DNA of 64,000 nucleotides, from positions 110,462 to 174,461 of the forward strand of contig JARPUW010000284.1 of the NCBI GenBank assembly GCA_030533445.1. The letters run 5' to 3'. Position 1 is the stretch's first letter. Every line of letters begins with the position of its first letter. Source of the DNA: Cyprinodon diabolis (lineage: Eukaryota; Chordata; Actinopteri; Cyprinodontiformes; Cyprinodontidae). The position numbers were made by a program, and so were the translations under genes. Under the pieces are notes generated by a model. That model saw only the letters and a program-made list of their open reading frames with translations. It was not told where the DNA came from and searched no databases. Shown in pieces: positions 1 to 11,881 of the stretch.

Positions 1-893
1 ATGTTTGATCTTAAAAAATGGCCGCCTCACACTAAGATTTCAGCAGCTGCACTCTAGCAGGCTGCTGCAGAAGCTAACTGTCAGCTAGCTTCCAGGTGCT
101 TACCCTCCGAACAAACGACTGCTGAGCAAAAACCGTAAAAGATATCTGAAAAATTCTTTCAGTGAAAGCAACATCTATCCTTTGTCTCAGACTGGGGTAA
201 CCTTCATGTCTGTAGGTCTTTCACAACCCAAAACGAAGCACAAACAAAATGGTTGGCCCACCTGCTCCTCCCTTTGTTTGAACTGCAGGACCTCACTCTC
301 ACTCACCTTTTAGCTGCTAAAGCACCCCTCCGAACAAACGACTGCTGAGTAAAAACCGTAAAAGGTATCTGAAAAATTCTTTTTATCTAAGCGACAGCTA
401 TATCTTGTCTTCAATTGGAGTAACTTTCATGGCTGTAGGTCATCTACAAACTGAATGGGAAGAGAAAGAAAAAGAAAAAACGTTTCATCACACCTAAGCT
501 TCTAATTGAGCTAGCTGCAGCAGGTCACTGTCACTCAGCTTTCAGGTGCTTAAAATGTCCTCCGAACAAACGACTGCTGAGCAAAAACCGTATGAGTTAT
601 TCAAAAAATTTTTTCACCGTGAGCGTCAGTCATCCTTCGACTCCAACTATGCCAACTTTGGTGTATGTGTGTCATTCAGAAAAATATTTATGACGAGTTT
701 AAAACACATAGTCGGATTCGTTTTTCTCCCCTCTTCTGCTCCAAAACCAATGAAAAACGGCTCTGATTTTCATCGACTTTAGGTCGGTCTGGAGGGTTTT
801 TAAGGAAAAGTATTAATCCTACCGTAATTCCGAAGATATTGTGTGGGTCCAGAGATTTCAGTCTACAAACTGACCAAAAATGGTGACTCTAGC

Positions 894-901
894 TATAAAT
901 A
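894..901 (+). promoter_or_regulatory. TATA-box-like TATAAATA (unit 1)
   Basis: Same element as in the reference unit, conserved in unit 1. The paralogous position in the D2 segment of this unit (near 3140) reads CTCCAAATA. Confidence 0.3.
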
Positions 902-1148
902 TGTGGCCGTGAGGGCGAGTTTAAAATGTTTTTTTGTGTTTAAAAAACGCCTGCCTCACACTCTAGCTTTTCAGTTGCTCCACTCTAGCAGGCTGGATTT
1001 TGCTAAAACTTTGTGGCGCTTGAGGTCTGATTATACAAAAACCGTAGCAGTTATCAACATACCGTCTTCAGTTTTAAATAGACGAAGGATTTATCTACAA
1101 ACTGAGCTTCAAACTGTTTTTCTAGGTGAATGTATGCCGACACAGTGA

Positions 1149-1372
1149 AGTGCTGTTTTTTATGCTTTTTTTTCCTCTCCCCATTCATTTCCTATGGGAT
1201 TTTTTTGCGACGTTTTCGCTAATAATTCGCAAACCTTCGGACTAATGAGAAAGTTTTATACAAGCACACATCACCCCATTGGTCCCGACGCGTGTGCCAA
1301 CTTTGGGCCCGATCCGCCAAACCGTGCGGGACTAGTTACGCGCCGAAGTTTTGGGTATACGGGAGAATTATA
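1149..1372. other. T-rich stretch followed by mixed single-copy-in-unit sequence
   Basis: Opens with an interrupted T-run and CCTCTCCCC, then TTTTTTTGCGACG, a weak inverted repeat TTTGCG/CGCAAA, and a GC-richer stretch (GGGCCCGATCCGCC). Very little varies between units apart from T-run length and single substitutions. I recognise no gene or family in it. Confidence 0.6.
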
Positions 1373-1650
1373 ATAATAACTAGAAAATTTCTAAAGAAAT
1401 TTTGAGGGGGGCCACCTACTGCCCGTCTGGGGAACCGGGCCAATACGGCCCTGGCAAGTGACTTCGGGGCTCCCCAGACCAACTGCTTACGCCTTTGAGG
1501 GCTGCTGAGGGAAGGAAAGAGGGCAAGTTTATGGGCAAAGAGAGCTGTGTGCCACTTGTGCTGAAATCTGGGAAATAGACGTGCACAGCGTATGATGCAC
1601 AAGGGTAATATGGGTTGTCCATATTGAAACACAGTGGGTAAAGCCCAGTT

Positions 1651-1888
1651 TGCGGGCTTCGCCCGCCTTCTGGGATCCATCTCAGTGAAGAAAAAAATCA
1701 CCAATGGCGGGCTCTGCCCGCCTTCTAAGAGCCATTGCAGTGATGAAATCACCAATGGCGGGCTCCGCCCGCCTGCTAAGAGCCATTGCAGTGATGTAAT
1801 CACCTTTGGCGGGCTCCGCCCGCCTGTTACCATTGGCGGGCTCCGCCCGCCTTCTAAGAGCCATTGCAGTGATGAAATCACCAATGGC
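1651..1888. repeat. GC-hairpin array, unit 1 (5 hairpins)
   Basis: Five hairpins of the form GGCGGGC-loop-GCCCGCC on a 51-bp period (last spacing 27 bp), alternating with a second hairpin type around GTGAT-GAA-ATCAC. The first hairpin has TGCGGGC. Confidence 0.93.
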
Positions 1889-3169
1889 AATGAGCAATAT
1901 GCCAGAATGTATAAGTGTGTATAAGGAAGAGGCTTTTATTCTGTAGAGTCCTTGTAGTCTTATTTTGAAAGTCTATCATGAATGTGCATCAAAAGATGGG
2001 TCACGCCCAGCAGTGATATAGAATCCATTTCCAAATGTGAAATCACTGGTTTTCCATGTTATTAGGTGAATAGTTGCTGTATTACAGAGTAAATGGGAGA
2101 CTTTTATTGTGAAATTTGCTCTGGGTGTGTTTTGAAAAGGTCACTAGAGTCTAATAAAAACAACCTGGAAGAGTTTGGGTCATAATGTTGAGCCATTTGC
2201 ATCAATTAATGCATTAGTATAATCTAGAGGCTTTTATTTTGTAGGGTCCCTGGAGTCTTATTTTGAAAGTCCAACAGAGTTGTGTTTATAGAAAATGTTC
2301 AGACCCGTCAATGATAGTTGATTACTTTCCAATCGTTAAATCACTCTTTTTCCATGTTATTAGGGCAGTAGATGAAGCGGAAATGGGAGGCTTTTATTTT
2401 GAAATTTGCTATAGGGTGTGTTTTAAACAGTCTCCTAGAGTCTATTCTCTAAAACGGGGTTGAGTTTGGGTCATAATGTTGAGCCATATAGGGCAATAAA
2501 TATATGTAAAAAATATAGAGGCTTTTATTTTGTAGGGTCCCTGGAGTCTTATTTTGAAAGTCTATCAGTGCTGAGTGGCAAGGGAAGTGTCATGGACAGC
2601 AGTCATATAGTATCCATTTCCCAATGTTAAATCAGTCCTTTCACCCTCCATTAGATTAATATGTGCTGTTTAAAACAGCAGAGGTAAAATCTGTTTGAAG
2701 CTTGGTAACCTTGACAACGCTTAACGAGCCTCTCACTGACACAGACAACAGCTGCACTCACTATTGGTTTCTTCTTCCCAGGCTTTTTTGTATGGGAAGA
2801 ACGGCACCAAACAAACGACTACTGATCAAAAACCGTATGAGTTATTCAAAAAACATTTTCACCATGAGCATCAGCAATCCTTCGACTCCAACTATACCAA
2901 CTTTGGTGTATGTATGTCATTCAGAAAAATATTTATGACGAGTTGAAAACACATAGTCTGATTCGTTTCTCTCCCATCTTCAGCTCAAAAAGAATAGAGA
3001 AAGGCTGAAACTCTCATCGACTTTAGGTTGGTCTGGAGGGTTTTTAAGGAAAAGTATTAATCCTACCGTAATTCCGAAGACATTGTGTGAGTCCAGAGGT
3101 TTCAGTCTACAAACTGACCAAAAATGGTGACTGTAGCTCCAAATATGTGGCCGTGAGGGCGAGAATAAA

Positions 3170-6100
3170 ATGTTTGATCTGAAAAAAATGGCCGCCTCAC
3201 ACTAAGATTTCAGCAGCTGCACTCTAGCAGGCTGCTGCAGAAGCTAACTGTCAGCTAGCTTCCAGGTGCTTACCCTCCGAACAAACGACTGCTGAGCAAA
3301 AACCGTAAAAGATATCTGAAAAATTCTTTCAGTGAAAGCAACATCTATCCTTTGTCTCAGACTGGGGTAACCTTCATGTCTGTAGGTCTTTCACAACCCA
3401 AAACGAAGCACAAACAAAATGGTTGGCCCACCTGCTCCTCCCTTTCTTTTAACTGCAGGACCTCACTCTCACTCACCTTTTAGCTGCTAAAGCACCCCTC
3501 CGAACAAACGACTGCTGAGTAAAAACCGTAAAAGGTATCTGAAAAATTCTTTTTATCTAAGCGACAGCTATATCTTGTCTTCGATTGGAGTAACTTTCAT
3601 GGCTGTAGGTCATCTACAACCTGAATGGGAAGAGAAAGAAAAAGAAAAAACGTTTCATCACACCTAAGCTTCTAATTGAGCTAGCTGCAGCAGGTCACTG
3701 TCACTCAGCTTTCAGGTGCTTAAAATGTCCTCCGAACAAACGACTGCTGAGCAAAAACCGTATGAGTTATTCAAAAAATTTTTTCACCGTGAGCGTCAGT
3801 CATCCTTCGACTCCAACTATGCCAACTTTGGTGTATGTGTGTCATTCAGAAAAATATTTATGACGAGTTTAAAACACATAGTCTGATTCGTTTTTCTCCC
3901 CTCTTCTGCTCCAAAACCAATGAAAAACAGCTCTGATTTTCATCGACTTTAGGTCGGTCTGGAGGGTTTTTAAGGAAAAGTATTAATCCTACCGTAATTC
4001 CGAAGATATTGTGTGGGTCCAGAGATTTCAGTCTACAAACTGACCAAAAATGGTGACTCTAGCTATAAATATGTGGCCGTGAGGGCGAGTTTAAAATGTT
4101 TTTTTGTGTTTAAAAAACGCCTGCCTCACACTCTAGCTTTTCAGTTGCTCCACTCTAGCAGGCTGGATTTTGCTAAAACTTTGTGGCGCTTGAGGTCTGA
4201 TTATACAAAAACCGTAGCAGTTATCAACATACCGTCTTCAGTTTTAAATAGACGAAGGATTTATCTACAAACTGAGCTTCAAACTGTTTTTCTAGGTGAA
4301 TGTATGCCGACACAGTGAAGTGCTGTTTTTTATGCTTTTTTTTTCCTCTCCCCATTCATTTCCTATGGGATTTTTTTGCGACGTTTTCGCTAATAATTCG
4401 CAAACCTTCGGACTAATGAGAAAGTTTTATACAAGCACACATCACCCCATTGGTCCCGACGCGTGTGCCAACTTTGGGCCCGATCCGCCAAACCGTGCGG
4501 GACTAGTTACGCGCCGAAGTTTTGGGTATACGGGAGAATTATAATAATAATAACTAGAAAATTTCTAAAGAAATTTTGAGGGGGGCCACCTACTGCCCGT
4601 CTGGGGAACCGGGCCAATACGGCCCTGGCAAGTGACGTCGGGGCTCCCCAGACCAACTGCTTACGCCTTTGAGGGCTGCTGAGGGAAGGAAAGAGGGCAA
4701 GTTCATGGGCAAAGAGAGCTGTGTGCCACTTGTGCTGAAATCTGGGAAATAGACGTGCACAGCGTATGATGCACAAGGGTAATATGGGTTGTCCATATTG
4801 AAACACAGTGGGTAAAGCCCAGTTGGCGGGCTTCGCCCGCCTGCTAGGAGCCATCTCAGTGAAGAAAAAAATCACCAATGGCGGGCTCTGCCCGCCTTCT
4901 AAGAGCCATTGCAGTGATGAAATCACCAATGGCGGGCTCCGCCCGCCTGCTAAGAGCCATTGCAGTGATGTAATCACCTTTGGCGGGTTCCGCCCGCCTG
5001 TTACCATTGGCGGGCTCCGCCCGCCTTCTAAGAGCCATTGCAGTGATGAAATCACCAATGGCAATGAGCAATATGCCAGAATGTATGAGTGTGTATAAGG
5101 AAGAGGCTTTTATTCTGTAGAGTCCTTGTAGTCTTATTTTGAAAGTCTATCATGAATGTGCATCAAAAGATGGGTCACGCCCAGCAGTGATATAGAATCC
5201 ATTTCCAAATGTTAAATCACTGGTTTTCCATGTTATTAGGTGAATAGTTGCTGTATTACAGAGTAAATGGGAGACTTTTATTGTGAAATTTGCTCTGGGT
5301 GTGTTTTGAAAAGGTCACTAGAGTCTAATAAAAACAACCTGGAAGAGTTTGGGTCATAATGTTGAGCCATTTGCATCAATTAATGCATTAGTATAATCTA
5401 GAGGCTTTTATTTTGTAGGGTCCCTGGAGTCTTATTTTGAAAGTCCAACAGAGTTGTGTTTATAGAAAATGTTCAGACCCGTCAATGATAGTTGATTACT
5501 TTCCAATCGTTAAATCACTCTTTTTCCATGTTATTAGGGCAGTAGATGAAGCGGAAATGGGAGGCTTTTATTTTGAAATTTGCTACAGGGTGTGTTTTAA
5601 ACAGTCTCCTAGAGTCTATTCTCTAAAACGGGGTTGAGTTTGGGTCATAATGTTGAGCCATATAGGGCAATAAATATATGTAAAAAATATAGAGGCTTTT
5701 ATTTTGTAGGGTCCCTGGAGTCTTATTTTGAAAGTCTATCAGTGCTGAGTGGCAAGGGAAGTGTCATGGACAGCAGTCATATAGTATCCATTTCCCAATG
5801 TTAAATCAGTCCTTTCACCCTCCATTAGATTAATATGTGCTGTTTAAAACAGCAGAGGTAAAATCTGTTTGAAGCTTGGTAACCTTGACAACGCTTAACG
5901 AGCCTCTCACTGACACAGACAACAGCTGCACTCACTATTGGTTTCTTCTTCCCAGGCTTTTTTGTATGGGAAGAACGGCACCGAACAAACGACTACTGAT
6001 CAAAAACCGTATGAGTTATTCAAAAAACATTTTCACCATGAGCATCAGCAATCCTTCGACTCCAACTATACCAACTTTGGTGTATGTGTGTCATTCAGAA

Positions 6101-6343
6101 AAATATTTATGACGAGTTGAAAACACATAGTCTGATTCGTTTCTCTCCCATCTTCAGCTCAAAAAGAATAGAGAAAGGCTGAAACTCTCATCGACTTTAG
6201 GTTGGTCTGGACGGTTTTTAAGGAAAAGTATTAATCCTACCGTAATTCCGAAGACATTGTGTGAGTCCAGAGGTTTCAGTCTACAAACTGACCAAAAATG
6301 GTGACTGTAGCTCCAAATATGTGGCCGTGAGGGCGAGAATAAG
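3170..6343. repeat. Macrosatellite unit 2 (3174 bp)
   Basis: Its 5' half is the type with GATCTGAAAAAAATGG and CCCTTTCTTTT, shared with units 4, 12 and 16. No 66-bp module; five GC hairpins. The fourth hairpin reads GGCGGGTTCCGCCCGCC near 4982, a change that leaves a G-T pair at the loop-closing position. Confidence 0.95.
4825..5062. repeat. GC-hairpin array, unit 2 (5 hairpins)
   Basis: Standard 238-bp array. Loops in order are TTC, TCT, TCC, TCC, TCC, and the fourth hairpin has a T at the closing position of the left arm. Confidence 0.93.
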
Positions 6344-7730
6344 ATGTTTGATCTTAAAAGAATGGCCGCCTCACACTAAGATTTCAGCAGCTGCACTCTA
6401 GCAGGCTGCTGCAGAAGCTAACTGTCAGCTAGCTTCCAGGTGCTTACCCTCCGAACAAACGACTGCTGAGCAAAAACCGTAAAAGATATCTGAAAAATTC
6501 TTTCAGTGAAAGCAACATCTATCCTTTGTCTCAGACTGGGGTAACCTTCATGTCTGTAGGTCTTTCACAACCCAAAACGAAGCACAAACAAAATGGTTGG
6601 CCCACCTGCTCCTCCCTTTGTTTGAACTGCAGGACCTCACTCTCACTCACCTTTTAGCTGCTAAAGCACCCCTCCGAACAAACGACTGCTGAGTAAAAAC
6701 CGTAAAAGGTATCTGAAAAATTATTTTTATCTAAGCGACAGCTATATCTTGTCTTCAATTGGAGTAACTTTCATGGCTGTAGGTCATCTACAACCTGAAT
6801 GGGAAGAGAAAGAAAAAGAAAAAACGTTTTGTCACACCTGATCTTCTAATTGAGCTAGCTGCAGCAGGACACTCTCCCCCAGCTTTCAGCTGCTTAAAAT
6901 GTCCTCCGAACAAACGACTGCTGAGCAAAAACCGTATGAGTTATTCAAAATATTTTTTCACCGTGAGCGTCAGCCATCCTTCGACTCCAACTATGCCAAC
7001 TTTGGTGTATGTGTGTCATTCAGAAAAATATTTATGACGAGTTTAAAACACATAGTCTGATTCGTTTTTCTCCCCTCTTCTGCTCCAAAACCAATGAAAA
7101 ACGGCTCTGATTTTCATCGACTTTAGGTCGGTCTGGAGGGTTTTTAAGGAAAAGTATTAATCCTACCGTAATTCCGAAGATATTGTGTGGGTCCAGAGAT
7201 TTCAGTCTACAAACTGACCAAAAATGGTGACTCTAGCTATAAATATGTGGCCGTGAGGGCGAGTTTAAAATGTTTTTTTGTGTTTAAAAAACGCCTGCCT
7301 CACACTCTAGCTTTTCAGTTGCTCCACTCTAGCAGGCTGGATTTTGCTAAAACTTTGTGGCGCTTGAGGTCTGATTATACAAAAACCGTAGCAGTTATCA
7401 ACATACCGTCTTCAGTTTTAAATAGACGAAGGATTTATCTACAAACTGAGCTTCAAACTGTTTTTCTAGGTGAATGTATGCCGACACAGTGAAGTGCTGT
7501 TTTTTATGCTTTTTTTTTCCTCTCCCCATTCATTTCCTATGGGATTTTTTTGCGACGTTTTCGCTAATAATTCGCAAACCTTCGGACTAATGAGAAAGTT
7601 TTATACAAGCACACATCACCCCATTGGTCCCGACGCGTGTGCCAACTTTGGGCCCGATCCGCCAAACCGTGCGGGACTAGTTACGTGCCGAAGTTTTGGG
7701 TATACGGGAGAATTATAATAATAATAATAA

Positions 7731-7994
7731 TACGCGGAATAAATATGTGCAATAGTAGTAGGTGGGCCATGCCTTCGGCATGTGGCCCCCCAATAATACG
7801 CGGAATAAATATGTGCAATAGTAGTAGGTGGGCCATGCCTTCGGCATGTGGCCCCCCAATAATACGCGGAATAAATATGTGCAATAGTAGTAGGTGGGCC
7901 ATGCCTTCGGCATGTGGCCCCCCAATAATAATACGCGGAATAAATATGTGCAATAGTAGTAGGTGGGCCATGCCTTCGGCATGTGGCCCCCCAA
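7731..7994 (+). repeat. Four 66/69-bp hairpin modules in unit 3
   Basis: Each copy begins TACGCGGAATAAATATGTGC and ends GGCCCCCCAA. Starts are 7731, 7797, 7863 and 7932, so spacings are 66, 66 and 69 bp; the 69 comes from one extra TAA triplet. Each copy holds a hairpin GGGCCATGCC-TTC-GGCATGTGGCCC with a two-base bulge. Each also carries AATAAA. Confidence 0.95.
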
Positions 7995-8265
7995 CTAGAA
8001 AATTTCTAAAGAAATTTTGAGGGGGGCCACCTACTGCCCGTCTGGGGAACCGGGCCAATACGGCCCTGGCAAGTGACGTCGGGGCTCCCCAGACCAACTG
8101 CTTACGCCTTTGAGGGCTGCTGAGGGAAGGAAAGAGGGCAAGTTCATGGGCAAAGAGACCTGTGTGCCACTTGTGCTGAAATCTGGGAAATAGACGTGCA
8201 CAGCGTATGATGCACAAGGGTAATATGGGTTGTCCATATTGAAACACAGTGGGTAAAGCCCAGTT

Positions 8266-8503
8266 GGCGGGCTTCGCCCGCCTGCTAGGAGCCATCTCAG
8301 TGAAGAAAAAAATCACCAATGGCGGGCTCTGCCCGCCTTCTAAGAGCCATTGCAGTGATGAAATCACCAATGGCGGGCTCCGCCCGCCTGCTAAGAGCCA
8401 TTGCAGTGATGTAATCACCTTTGGCGGGCTCCGCCCGCCTGTTACCATTGGCGGGCTCCGCCCGCCTTCTAAGAGCCATTGCAGTGATGAAATCACCAAT
8501 GGC
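8266..8503. repeat. GC-hairpin array, unit 3 (5 hairpins)
   Basis: Standard 238-bp array, loops TTC, TCT, TCC, TCC, TCC. Confidence 0.93.
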
Positions 8504-11177
8504 AATGAGCAATATGCCAGAATGTATGAGTGTGTATAAGGAAGAGGCTTTTATTCTGTAGAGTCCTTGTAGTCTTATTTTGAAAGTCTATCATGAATGT
8601 GCATCAAAAGATGGGTCACGCCCAGCAGTGATATAGAATCCATTTCCAAATGTTAAATCACTGGTTTTCCATGTTATTAGGTGAATAGTTGCTGTATTAC
8701 AGAGTAAATGGTAGACTTTTATTGTGAAATTTGCTCTGGGGTGTGTTTTGAAAAGGTCACTAGAGTCTAATAAAAACAACCTGGAAGAGTTTGGGTCATA
8801 ATGTTGAGCCATTTGCATCAATTAATGCATTACTATAATCTAGAGGCTTTTATTTTGTAGGGTCCCTGGAGTCTTATTTTGAAAGTCCAACAGAGTTGTG
8901 TTTATAGAAAATGTTCAGACCCGTCAATGATAGTTGATTACTTTCCAATCGTTAAATCACTCTTTTTCCATGTTATTAGGGCAGTAGATGAAGCGGAAAT
9001 GGGAGGCTTTTATTTTGAAATTTGCTATAGGGTGTGTTTTAAACAGTCTCCTAGAGTCTATTCTCTAAAACGGGGTTGAGTTTGGGTCATAATGTTGAGC
9101 CATATAGGGCAATAAATATATGTAAAAAATATAGAGGCTTTTATTTTGTAGGGTCCCTGGAGTCTTATTTTGAAAGTCTATCAGTGCTGAGTGGCAAGGG
9201 AAGTGTCATGTACAGCAGTCATATAGTATCCATTTCCCAATGTTAAATCAGTCCTTTCACCCTCCATTAGATTAATATGTGCTGTTTAAAACAGCAGAGG
9301 TAAAATCTGTTTGAAGCTTGGTAACCTTGACAACGCTTAACGAGCCTCTCACTGACACAGACAACAGCTGCACTCACTATTGGTTTCTTCTTCCCAGGCT
9401 TTTTTGTATGGGAAGAACGGCACCGAACAAACGACTACTGATCAAAAACCGTATGAGTTATTCAAAAAACATTTTCACCATGAGCATCAGCAATCCTTCG
9501 ACTCCAACTATACCAACTTTGGTGTATGTGTGTCATTCAGAAAAATATTTATGACGAGTGAAAACACATAGTCTGATTCGTTTCTCTCCCATCTTCAGCT
9601 CAAAAAGAATAGAGAAAGGCTGAAACTCTCATCGACTTTAGGTTGGTCTGGAGGGTTTTTAAGGAAAAGTATTAATCCTACCGTAATTCCGAAGACATTG
9701 TGTGAGTCCAGAGGTTTCAGTCTACAAACTGACCAAAAATGGTGACTGTAGCTCCAAATATGTGGCCGTGAGGGCGAGAATAAGATGTTTGATCTGAAAA
9801 AAATGGCCGCCTCACACTAAGATTTCAGCAGCTGCACTCTAGCAGGCTGCTGCAGAAGCTAACTGTCAGCTAGCTTCCAGGTGCTTACCCTCCGAACAAA
9901 CGACTGCTGAGCAAAAACCGTAAAAGATATCTGAAAAATTCTTTCAGTGAAAGCAACATCTATCCTTTGTCTCAGACTGGGGTAACCTTCATGTCTGTAG
10001 GTCTTTCACAACCCAAAACGAAGCACAAACAAAATGGTTGGCCCACCTGCTCCTCCCTTTCTTTTAACTGCAGGACCTCACTCTCACTCACCTTTTAGCT
10101 GCTAAAGCACCCCTCCGAACAAACGACTGCTGAGTAAAAACCGTAAAAGGTATCTGAAAAATTCTTTTTATCTAAGCGACAGCTATATCTTGTCTTCAAT
10201 TGGAGTAACTTTCATGGCTGTAGATCATCTACAAACTGAATGGGAAGAGAAAGAAAAAGAAAAAACGTTTCATCACACCTAAGCTTCTAATTGAGCTAGC
10301 TGCAGCAGGTCACTGTCACTCAGCTTTCAGGTGCTTAAAATGTCCTCCGAACAAACGACTGCTGAGCAAAAACCGTATGAGTTATTCAAAAAATTTTTTC
10401 ACCGTGAGCGTCAGTCATCCTTCGACTCCAACTATGCCAACTTTGGTGTATGTGTGTCATTCAGAAAAATATTTATGACGAGTTTAAAACACATAGTCTG
10501 ATTCGTTTTTCTCCCCTCTTCTGCTCCAAAACCAATGAAAAACGGCTCTGATTTTCATCGACTTTAGGTCGGTCTGGAGGGTTTTTAAGGAAAAGTATTA
10601 ATCCTACCGTAATTCCGAAGATATTGTGTGGGTCCAGAGATTTCAGTCTACAAACTGACCAAAAATGGTGACTCTAGCTATAAATATGTGGCCGTGAGGG
10701 CGAGTTTAAAATGTTTTTTTGTGTTTAAAAAACGCCTGCCTCACACTCTAGCTTTTCAGTTGCTCCACTCTAGCAGGCTGGATTTTGCTAAAACTTTGTG
10801 GCGCTTGAGGTCTGATTATACAAAAACCGTAGCAGTTATCAACATACCGTCTTCAGTTTTAAATAGACGAAGGATTTATCTACAAACTGAGCTTCAAACT
10901 GTTTTTCTAGGTGAATGTATGCCGACACAGTGAAGTGCTGTTTTTTATGCTTTTTTTTTCCTCTCCCCATTCATTTCCTATGGGATTTTTTTGCGACGTT
11001 TTCGCTAATAATTCGCAAACCTTCGGACTAATGAGAAAGTTTTATACAAGCACACATCACCCCATTGGTCCCGACGCGTGTGCCAACTTTGGGCCCGATC
11101 CGCCAAACCGTGCGGGACTAGTTACGCGCCGAAGTTTTGGGTATACGGGAGAATTATAATAATAATAATAATAATAA

Positions 11178-11372
11178 TACGCGGAATAAATATGTGCAAT
11201 AGTAGTAGGTGGGCCATGCCTTCGGCATGTGGCCCCCCAATAATACGCGGAATAAATATGTGCAATAGTAGTAGGTGGGCCATGCCTTCGGCATGTGGCC
11301 CCCCAATAATACGCGGAATAAATATGTGCAATAGTAGTAGGTGGGCCATGCCTTCGGCATGTGGCCCCCCAA
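11178..11372 (+). repeat. Three 66-bp hairpin modules in unit 4
   Basis: Three near-identical copies of the module, preceded by a longer (TAA)n tract than in other units. Confidence 0.95.
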
Positions 11373-11643
11373 CTAGAAAATTTCTAAAGAAATTTTGAGG
11401 GGGGCCACCTACTGCCCGTCTGGGGAACCGGGCCAATACGGCCCTGGCAAGTGACGTCGGGGCTCCCCAGACCAACTGCTTACGACTTTGAGGGCTGCTG
11501 AGGGAAGGAAAGAGGGCAAGTTCATGGGCAAAGAGAGCTGTGTGCCACTTGTGCTGAAATCTGGGAAATAGACGTGCACAGCGTATGATGCACAAGGGTA
11601 ATATGGGTTGTCCATATTGAAACACAGTGGGTAAAGCCCAGTT

Positions 11644-11881
11644 GGCGGGCTTCGCCCGCCTGCTAGGAGCCATCTCAGTGAAGAAAAAAATCACCAATGG
11701 CGGGCTCTGCCCGCCTTCTAAGAGCCATTGCAGTGATGAAATCACCAATGGCGGGCTCCGCCCGCCTGCTAAGAGCCATTGCAGTGATGTAATCACCTTT
11801 GGCGGGCTCCGCCCGCCTGTTACCATTGGCGGGCTCCGCCCGCCTTCTAAGAGCCATTGCAGTGATGAAATCACCAATGGC
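11644..11881. repeat. GC-hairpin array, unit 4 (5 hairpins)
   Basis: Standard 238-bp array. Confidence 0.93.

Larger units (their letters stand above)
1..3169. repeat. Macrosatellite unit 1 (3169 bp)
   Basis: The window opens at the first base of this unit under the phase used here. It has six A's in the leading A-run and GTCGGA at offset about 703, as in units 18-20, so its 5' half is closest to that group. It has no 66-bp module and five GC hairpins. The first hairpin is altered at its first base (TGCGGGC) and is followed by a private CTGGGATCC. The TGACGTC inside the nested inverted repeat reads TGACTTC here. Confidence 0.95.
6344..9784. repeat. Macrosatellite unit 3 (3441 bp, longest)
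   Basis: The longest unit, because it carries four 66-bp modules. Its 5' half has a divergent patch near 6824-6896 (CGTTTTGTCACACCTGATC, then AGGACACTCTCCCCCAGC) found otherwise only in unit 15. Five GC hairpins. In T1 it has GCATTACTAT, and in T3 TCATGTACAGC, both shared with units 17-19. Confidence 0.95.

Noticed and set aside
546..782. 78-codon frame starting near the R3 module as a small protein
   Set aside because: Open to full length only in units with GTCGGA; most units have a TGA at that place, and the paralogous frame in D2 also stops early.
843..1148. Conserved 101-codon plus-strand frame in each unit as a gene
   Set aside because: GTG start in a eukaryote with no usable ATG, mostly amino-acid-changing differences between units, and no recognisable domain.
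1140..1180. miR-430/427-like microRNA (GAAGTGCTG seed-like string)
   Set aside because: The flanks do not fold into a precursor hairpin; the downstream sequence is a T-rich run.
1416..1622. 68-codon ATG-started minus-strand frame (MDNPYYPCASY) as a small protein
   Set aside because: It lies across the nested inverted repeat, is missing or altered in units 5, 7, 8, 15 and 16, and shows no domain. It remains the least poor coding candidate because of its ATG.
1336..1890. Minus-strand 184-codon frame (longer in module-bearing units) as a gene
   Set aside because: It is a reading of GC hairpins and (TAA)n: repeated SLQWLLEGG and poly-Ile. It starts at TTG and is interrupted in units 7 and 8.
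1928..2699. T1-T3 repeats as LTR-like or exon-like units
   Set aside because: They are AT-rich, in frame with nothing, and the third is truncated; simple tandem duplication explains them.
8591..8821. 76-codon minus-strand frame in T1 as a gene
   Set aside because: A one-base difference (CTGGGGTGTG versus CTGGGTGTG) shifts the frame in units 1, 2, 4, 7, 8 and 16.
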